In this document: positions 62,031 through 64,000 of the stretch, one piece after another
How the letters are laid out: each line of letters begins with the position of its first letter
Position numbering within the stretch: position 1 is the stretch's first letter
Origin: Ischnura elegans
Taxonomy: Eukaryota > Arthropoda > Insecta > Odonata > Coenagrionidae
NCBI RefSeq assembly: GCF_921293095.1
Contig: NC_060254.1
Span: forward strand, 63,348,069 to 63,412,068
Direction of reading: 5' to 3'
Length of the DNA: 64,000 nt
Program-made: the position numbers and the translations under genes
The notes under the pieces: generated by a model
The model's input: the letters and a program-made list of their open reading frames with translations, nothing else
The model's database searches: none
What the model was told of the DNA's origin: nothing

Positions 62031-63117
62031 TTAGGCGACCACGACGGAGCTGTGGAAGGGGGCGTAGGCTCCGTAGCCGTAGGAGTAAGGGGCGGCGTAG
62101 TGGGAAGCGTAGAGGGTGGGGGCTCCGACGTGAGCGGTGTAGCCGGTGACGACAGGGGCGTGGGCCTTGTAGGAGACGGCGACAGGGGTGGCGACGTGCT
62201 GGACGACGGGAGAGACGGCAGCATAAGAGTGGCCCTCGACGCTGGAGTAGGCGAAGTTGCCTCCAAGGCGCTCAGACTTGATGACGGCGCTGTCCAGGCT
62301 GGGGGTCCTCACCAGGGTGGTGGCGGGGATGTACCCGGCGCTGGCGGCGGCAACGATGCAAAGAAGAGCGAGGAAGGCCTGGAAGGGTTGTCAGAAAATA
62401 ATGATTTCCATTAGAATGCGATTAAAATATCTCAAGTATTCTGGTAGCACGATTTTAAGGGGTGTAATTTTATGTAAAATCCACCTAGGAGCTATATAAA
62501 TACTTTTGTTATTAATAATCCGAAATATGACTTTATCACTTCTAAATGTTGTTCAGAAAAAAATCGAAATTTTATTTCATATTTGCCAAACCTGCTTCAA
62601 GCAATTAAATATCTTCTTTGGAATGTTTTTGCAGTTGTTATATGCTTGTTAAAAAGATGCAGATGAACCTTATAACGCGAAACGCCTTTGAACTCTCTGG
62701 AGGTATTGGGATGTTAAAAAATTTCGTAGTTTACCTTAGAATTACTAGATTAAAGTGGAGTCTAAAAATTCATAACATAGATCTCATCAACTATGCTTCT
62801 TTGTTGTTATTCGTGAATGGAGTATGTGGCTACTTATAGGGAAGAACAATCCCAAATTACATACTATTATAATGAATAAAATTAATGTTGAATGAAGGAA
62901 TTAGAAAATTAAATATTTGCTGGAGTAGTACAAAATACTTTTTCACAGGTACCTTTGCTAAGTCAGGTATTTCTTCATGAAGTGAATTGCGAAACACCAT
63001 TTTCGAATCGAATATAATGTATGTACTGTATCAAACGGCATGTTCACAATTGTCAATGGTTCGTTGAAAGTCGTTCGGTGAAATAATTCGCTATGTCTGT
63101 AAAAGTATTACCTTCAT
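62031..63117 (-). CDS. Small secreted cuticular protein, copy B
   Basis: Two coding exons on the minus strand: 63112-63117 (Met-Lys) and 62031-62378, joined across a 733-bp GT-AG intron (donor AAG/GTAATA, acceptor CCTTCCAG). The 117-residue product is identical to copy A except S48 and K73: signal peptide 1-16, the TPSLDSAVIKSERLGG segment, Ala/Val/Pro/His repeats and a Tyr/Gly-rich C-terminus. It is presumably an extracellular structural component of the exoskeleton. Exon 2 is the same length as in copy A. The introns show no similarity I can see beyond the splice sites. The gene is the upstream (higher-coordinate) partner of a same-strand pair about 11.6 kb apart, and both members look intact and expressible. 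Confidence 0.9.
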
Positions 63118-63213
63118 GTTGATGGTAATGTTGGAGGTTGGCGTTGGAAAGTCGTGGGTATCTCCTCACTGCTTGGAGTGGATGGTTAATGCTGTCAATA
63201 TCAAACCCTGCTC

Positions 63214-63221
63214 CTTATATA
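63214..63221 (-). promoter_or_regulatory. TATA box of cuticular gene B
   Basis: TATATAAG on the minus strand, about 97 nt upstream of the ATG, with a start site expected near 63185-63192. The leader shares CCCACGACTT, CCAACGCC and ATCAACATGAAG with gene A. Confidence 0.75.
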
Positions 63222-63354
63222 TGGTCCAGATCAACCCCTTCCACAATGATTAGGGCGGATGTATGGAGTCCAAGGAATCTCAGCAAACACCCATTCCAGA
63301 CGGAGGCTGACATAACACGACCTAAAAGTCTAAAATGCGGATCTTGGGCGTTAA

Positions 63355-63363
63355 CCAAGGTCA
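63355..63363 (+). promoter_or_regulatory. Possible FTZ-F1-type site upstream of gene B
   Basis: CCAAGGTCA matches YCAAGGYCR exactly and lies about 135 bp upstream of the TATA box, a position similar to that of the CCAAGGTC element of gene A. A nine-base match is weak evidence on its own. Confidence 0.35.
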
Positions 63364-63499
63364 GGTGGGGTCCTTTGCACTTCCTCTTCCCTCGTATTCC
63401 ATGGCTGACATTGATGGACGATATGTTTTTTTCAGACGTGCGTCATAGGTCCTGGTCTTGTGCTCCGAATTCCATAGCCGGTCGTTATAGCTAACATAT

Positions 63500-64000
63500 G
63501 AGAACCCTAAAAGAATAGGTATAATTTTTGATTTCAATGTTTATTTAGATTTACCTCCAAGGAAAAAGTGTGTTTTTCAATTTCATATACAGTGGAGGAT
63601 TGTAAAAATTCAGGCCATAGATCTCAACAAGCATACCCCTTTGCTGTTAGCCGTGGATTGTTAAGTGGCTATTTTTACGGATAGAGCAAGCCCAAATTAG
63701 GATACTTATGATAATAAATAAAATTAATTATGAATGAAGGAAGAAGAATATTATGCATACGCCAGTACAAATAAAAATATTCCTATTTGTATAAATCAAT
63801 AATTTCAAAAGTTCTCTTAGCCAAGCGTAAATTTACTGTTTTAATTGCTAATGCTAAGCTTCTTTATTGACTGAAAATCCAGAGAAGAAAGAGGGCCTTA
63901 TCCTGGTTTTATTATTCCGCCTTAACAAACCCAAGAATATGTTAATTTATACACCAACGGATGAAATGCGCCATGAAAAAATATTGGACTTAACCGGTAT
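63500..64000. other. Upstream flank of gene B, non-coding
   Basis: AT-rich. Apart from the direct repeat at 63592-63743 I see nothing supportable. Confidence 0.4.

Larger units (their letters stand above)
62755..63743. repeat. Direct repeat flanking exon 1 of gene B
   Basis: About 145 bp at 62755-62900 (inside the intron) is repeated at 63592-63743 (upstream of the promoter), offset 837 bp. Shared words are AAAAATTCA..CCATAGATCTCA or close variants, CAAATTA and AATAAAATTAAT.TTGAATGAAGG. This may be an old local duplication or two copies of an unrecognised mobile element. Confidence 0.65.

Noticed and set aside
1-64000. CRISPR arrays, operons or bacterial-type promoters
   Set aside because: The window is clearly animal DNA; the repeats present are transposons, tandem duplications and microsatellites.

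Overview
This 64 kb window is eukaryotic, almost certainly from an insect. It is AT-rich, has GT-AG introns, and carries two small cuticular-protein genes with the usual insect layout: a first coding exon of only Met-Lys, then the rest of the signal peptide in exon 2. The remainder is intergenic or intronic DNA full of tRNA-derived SINEs, hAT and Tc1/mariner-type MITEs, foldback elements, a decayed LINE and many duplicated blocks. The repeat load suggests a large, possibly hemimetabolous, insect genome. I cannot name the species.

Layout. 0-26 kb: no convincing gene; an interspersed GC-rich repeat (180-650), a 436-bp MITE (4063-4498), SINEs near 9.3, 14.5, 16.7 and 22.6 kb, an hAT-type element at 10.5-10.8 kb, and an inverted repeat at 19.6 kb. 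26-27 kb: a GC/CpG-rich island on the minus strand with one good candidate internal exon (26094-26232). 27-31 kb: a degenerate tandem array with a period of about 560 bp that I cannot assign to a known family. 31.6 kb: a second candidate exon. 33-43 kb: a dense transposon zone with an inverted pair of a 0.66-kb MITE, a GC-rich island at 35.6-36.1 kb, a 0.37-kb repeat pair containing an exon-like frame, an hAT MITE with target duplication, a mariner remnant with an hAT MITE nested inside it, and a SINE with a 13-bp target duplication. 45.6-48.3 kb: remains of a non-LTR retrotransposon, partly duplicated in tandem and split by a palindromic MITE. 50-51.6 kb and 61.6-63.2 kb: the two cuticular-protein genes, both on the minus strand. 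58.3-59.9 kb: a second copy of the repeat from the start of the window, broken by a foldback element.

The only confidently interpretable genes are the two cuticular paralogues. They encode secreted 117-residue proteins that differ at two residues, each with its own TATA box and poly(A) signal. Exon 2 and most of the 3' UTR are nearly identical, while the introns do not align by eye. This points to recent duplication with later sequence homogenisation, or to strong constraint on exon 2 and the 3' UTR.
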